Positions 61,618 to 64,000 of a stretch of 64,000 nucleotides of DNA are shown in pieces (the first letter of the stretch is position 1; the number at the start of each line of letters is the position of its first letter). Under the pieces are notes generated by a model. The model saw nothing but the letters and a program-made list of their open reading frames with translations, ran no database searches and was not told where the DNA came from. The stretch is from Streptomyces sp. H27-H1 (GTDB lineage Bacteria; Actinomycetota; Actinomycetes; Streptomycetales; Streptomycetaceae), in assembly GCF_026627445.1 (NCBI RefSeq), contig NZ_JAPNLJ010000002.1:17677-81676 (forward strand), in the 5' to 3' direction. The position numbers were made by a program, and so were the translations under genes.

Positions 61618-62208
61618 TTACAGCCCCGCGCGCACCATGTCGACGAAGTACGCGTGGACCCGGTCGTCGCCCGTGAGCTCCGGGTGGAAAGAGGTCGCGA
61701 GGACGTTGCCCTGACGTACGGCGACGGTGTGGCCGTCGTACGTGGCGAGCACCTCGACGGCGCCGCCGACGGACTCGACCCAGGGGGCGCGGATGAAGAC
61801 GCCCTCGACGGGGCCGCCCCCGATGCCCGAGAAATCGACCTGGGCCTCGAAGGACTCGTTCTGCCGGCCGAAGGCGTTGCGGCGCACGATCATGTCGATG
61901 CCGCCCAGGGTCTCCTGGTCCTCACGGCCGTCGAGCAGCTTGTCGGCGAGCATGATCATGCCGGCGCAGGTGCCGTAGACCGGCATCCCGGCCCGTACGC
62001 GCTCGCGCAGCGGCTCCAGCATGCCGAACAGCACGGCGAGCTTCGACATGGTCGTGGACTCGCCGCCGGGGATCACCAGGGCATCGACCTCGGCGAGCTC
62101 CTCGGGACGCCGGACCGGCCTGGCCACGGCGTCAGCCGAGGCCAGGGCGATCAGGTGCTCCCGTACGTCGCCCTGGAGTGCCAGGACACCAATCACGGGG
62201 GTGGTCAT
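61618..62208 (-). CDS. pdxT: pyridoxal 5'-phosphate synthase glutaminase subunit
   Basis: A 196-residue class I amidotransferase that releases ammonia for Pdx[36 protein letters not shown], the nucleophile in [17 protein letters not shown] and the His-Glu pair in [17 protein letters not shown] are present. It lies 7 bp after pdxS. Confidence 0.97.
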   Translation of the reverse strand: MTTPVIGVLALQGDVREHLIALASADAVARPVRRPEELAEVDALVIPGGESTTMSKLAVLFGMLEPLRERVRAGMPVYGTCAGMIMLADKLLDGREDQETLGGIDMIVRRNAFGRQNESFEAQVDFSGIGGGPVEGVFIRAPWVESVGGAVEVLATYDGHTVAVRQGNVLATSFHPELTGDDRVHAYFVDMVRAGL

Positions 62209-62215
62209 ATGAGGA

Positions 62216-63133
62216 CTACCAGCCGCGGTTGGCGTAGCGCTCGGACTCGGGGAGGGTGTCGCAGTTGATGCCGACCATGGCCTCGCCCAGGTTGCGGGAG
62301 GCGTCCGCGATGATCTTCGGGTCGTCGTAGAAGGTGGTGGCCTTCACGATGGCGGCGGCGCGCTTGGCCGGGTCGCCCGACTTGAAGATGCCGGAGCCGA
62401 CGAAGACGCCCTCGGCACCGAGCTGGCGCATCAGGGCGGCGTCGGCCGGGGTGGCGACGCCACCGGCGGAGAACAGCACGACCGGGAGCTTGCCGAGCTC
62501 GGCGACTTCCTTGACCAGCTCGTACGGGGCGCGCAGCTCCTTGGCGGCGGCGAACAGCTCGTTGTTGTCGTAGCCGCGCAGACGGGCGATCTCGTTCTTG
62601 ATCTGGCGCAGGTGACGGACGGCCTCGACGACGTTGCCGGTACCGGCCTCGCCCTTCGAACGGATCATGGCCGCGCCCTCGGCGATGCGGCGCAGGGCCT
62701 CGCCCAGGTTGGTGGCACCACAGACGAAGGGGGTGGTGTACGCCCACTTGTCGGAGTGGTTGACCTCGTCGGCCGGGGTCAGGACCTCGGACTCGTCGAT
62801 GTAGTCGACGCCGAGGGACTGGAGCACCTGGGCCTCGACGAAGTGGCCGATGCGGGACTTGGCCATGACGGGGATGGAAACGGCCTCGATGATCTCTTCG
62901 ATCATGTTCGGGTCGGACATCCGGGCGACGCCGCCATCCTTGCGGATGTCGGCGGGGACCCGCTCCAGGGCCATGACGGCCACGGCGCCGGCGTCCTCGG
63001 CGATCTTCGCCTGCTCGGCGTTGACCACGTCCATGATCACGCCGCCCTTGAGCTGCTCGGCCATGCCGCGCTTGACGCGGGAGGTGCCGATCGCCGACTC
63101 AGCGGACTGGGGGGTGGAGGGAAGCGTGCTCAC
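62216..63133 (-). CDS. pdxS: pyridoxal 5'-phosphate synthase, lyase subunit
   Basis: A 305-residue (beta-alpha)8 enzyme that builds pyridoxal phosphate from ribose 5-phosphate, glyceraldehyde 3-phosphate and ammonia. Signatures: [20 protein letters not shown] with the first active-site Lys region, [40 protein letters not shown], and [23 protein letters not shown] start with GAGG upstream. Pair with pdxT; supplies the cofactor for many enzymes. Confidence 0.98.
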   Translation of the reverse strand: MSTLPSTPQSAESAIGTSRVKRGMAEQLKGGVIMDVVNAEQAKIAEDAGAVAVMALERVPADIRKDGGVARMSDPNMIEEIIEAVSIPVMAKSRIGHFVEAQVLQSLGVDYIDESEVLTPADEVNHSDKWAYTTPFVCGATNLGEALRRIAEGAAMIRSKGEAGTGNVVEAVRHLRQIKNEIARLRGYDNNELFAAAKELRAPYELVKEVAELGKLPVVLFSAGGVATPADAALMRQLGAEGVFVGSGIFKSGDPAKRAAAIVKATTFYDDPKIIADASRNLGEAMVGINCDTLPESERYANRGW

Positions 63134-63273
63134 GGAATGACCTCACTCGAAAGGAAGATTCAGGCGGTACTGGAGACCTGGTGGTACTCGACCGAGGAAA
63201 CCCTGTCGACCAGTCCACTGCAAGGGCCAATGTGCAGCCGGTGGCTCCTCGCGATTTGGCCATTGGGTACAAG

Positions 63274-63813
63274 TTACGGCCGTTCCGCCAGATCCACCGG
63301 AGGCTCGTCGTCCATCTCGAAGGCCAACGGGAAGGGCGCGTGGCCTGCCAGCCGGAACCAGCGGACCTTGCGGTGCCGGCGCAGGGCCCGGGCCGCGCGT
63401 ACGGCGTCGTTGAGGAACCGCCGTGCCATGGGGACCCTGCGGACCGCGGCCGCGAGCTCCTCGGTGGCCTCCGCCCCGCCCGGGGCGGCCTTCAGCGCGT
63501 CGACCTGCCCTGAGTCGGCGAACACCGCCCGCAGCGCCTGGCTGAGCTCGCTCTCGGCGACCTCCCGGTGCTCCTCCTCCGCCTGGCGGGCGGCGTGCGC
63601 GGCCTCGTACAGGACGAGGGCGGAGGCCGGGTCGAGCACCCCGGAGGTCGCGACCTCCAGCACCACGGAGGCCCGGCGCACGAGCTGCGCGTCGAGGGCG
63701 GCGCGGGCGGCGTCCATCCGGGAGTGCAGCCGGTCGAGGCGGCCTGCGGTCCAGCTGAGGTAGACCCCGACGAGGCCGAGCGCGAGGGCAATCCAGACAA
63801 GGGTTTCGATCAC
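63274..63813 (-). CDS. membrane-anchored coiled-coil protein of unknown function
   Basis: About 179 residues. An N-terminal membrane segment (IETLVWIALALGLVGVYLSW) with a short outside, then helices with heptad repeats (GRLDRLHSRMDAARAALDAQ; AAHAARQAEEEHREVAESEL) and a Pro-rich acidic end (FEMDDEPPVDLAERP). I recognise it as a conserved gene upstream of pdxS in streptomycetes without a known function. The GTG at 63813 is picked because it precedes the membrane segment closely; the ribosome site is weak. 140 bp upstream of pdxS. Confidence 0.75.
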   Translation of the reverse strand: MIETLVWIALALGLVGVYLSWTAGRLDRLHSRMDAARAALDAQLVRRASVVLEVATSGVLDPASALVLYEAAHAARQAEEEHREVAESELSQALRAVFADSGQVDALKAAPGGAEATEELAAAVRRVPMARRFLNDAVRAARALRRHRKVRWFRLAGHAPFPLAFEMDDEPPVDLAERP

Positions 63814-63928
63814 GCTGGGCGACCCTACCGCTCCGGGACACCCCAACCCCCATCCGCCCTGGTACAGGCGGCTCCCGTGTGCCTAGTGCTGTGACCGGAA
63901 AGGTTCACCGTGTCGCGGCGCCCGGCAC

Positions 63929-63962
63929 GGCACCTCTCCCCCAGCTACCGCGGGGAGGTGCC
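63929..63962. repeat. stem-loop repeat at window end
   Basis: GGCACCTC-TCCC...GGGGAGGTGCC with the loop cagctaccg. This form (an agctaccg loop with ggtgcc ends) is a frequent dispersed repeat in streptomycete genomes. Nothing else is recognisable between 63814 and the end. Confidence 0.6.
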
Positions 63963-64000
63963 CCCTGCGTTGTCGGACCACGCCGGTACGTCCAGTACGG

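Overview
This 64 kb window is chromosomal DNA from a streptomycete. Base composition is very GC-rich, GTG and occasional TTG starts are common, and stem-loop terminators mostly lack long T-runs. The gene order (rsmB-fmt-priA-metK-coaBC-rpoZ-gmk-IHF-pyrFD-carBA-pyrCBR-bldD-nusB-efp-aroBKCE-mltG-ruvX-alaS-rpsD-rarA-hisS-relA-apt-secFD-yajC-ruvBAC-yebC-pdxTS) is the conserved core segment around bldD and relA known from Streptomyces chromosomes. I saw no rRNA, tRNA, CRISPR array, phage or complete insertion sequence. Species cannot be named from this alone.

Layout. 1-3.1 kb is the only accessory-looking part. It holds a single-chain antitoxin-PIN fusion protein, then a cassette with an AlkD-type DNA alkylation repair gene and a GNAT acetyltransferase gene lying between two inverted copies of a ~215 bp repeat. 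A tightly folded palindromic element follows. 3.1-4.6 kb is a divergent WYL regulator/RidA pair. 4.7-14.5 kb carries translation and replication housekeeping genes: rsmB, fmt, an HTH protein, a helicase-dead-looking priA, metK, coaBC, rpoZ, gmk and the actinobacterial integration host factor. 14.7-15.8 kb contains decayed remnants of a second, PyrD/PyrK-type dihydroorotate dehydrogenase. 16.1-26.3 kb is a complete UMP biosynthesis operon (pyrR-pyrB-pyrC-PH protein-carA-carB-pyrD-pyrF), most genes joined by 4-8 bp overlaps, with a PyrR-type RNA element in its leader. bldD is divergent from it, with a BldD box over its promoter.

27-40 kb runs on the minus strand: nusB-efp-M24 peptidase-like protein, a P-loop kinase-like protein, the shikimate genes aroBKCE, mltG-ruvX-alaS and two small membrane proteins. 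40-44 kb has a plus-strand NB-ARC/TPR ATPase ending inside the rpsD terminator, rpsD, and a DUF2470 haem-related protein behind an iron box. 44-51 kb: secreted HNH nuclease, rarA, VKOR, hisS, metallo-beta-lactamase-fold hydrolase, anchored cyclophilin, DUF349 protein. 51-63 kb: relA, apt, secF, secD, yajC, ruvB, ruvA, ruvC, yebC, pdxT, pdxS, then a small coiled-coil membrane protein.

The most interesting items are the inverted-repeat cassette with its neighbouring folded element, the pyrD/pyrK relic beside an intact quinone-type pyrD, the iron box in front of the DUF2470 gene, the M24 protein with replaced metal ligands, the PyrR leader element and the antitoxin-PIN fusion. I found no clearly new multi-gene system; most of the window is conserved housekeeping. 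No computation or database search was run; all family calls are by recognition of motifs and order.
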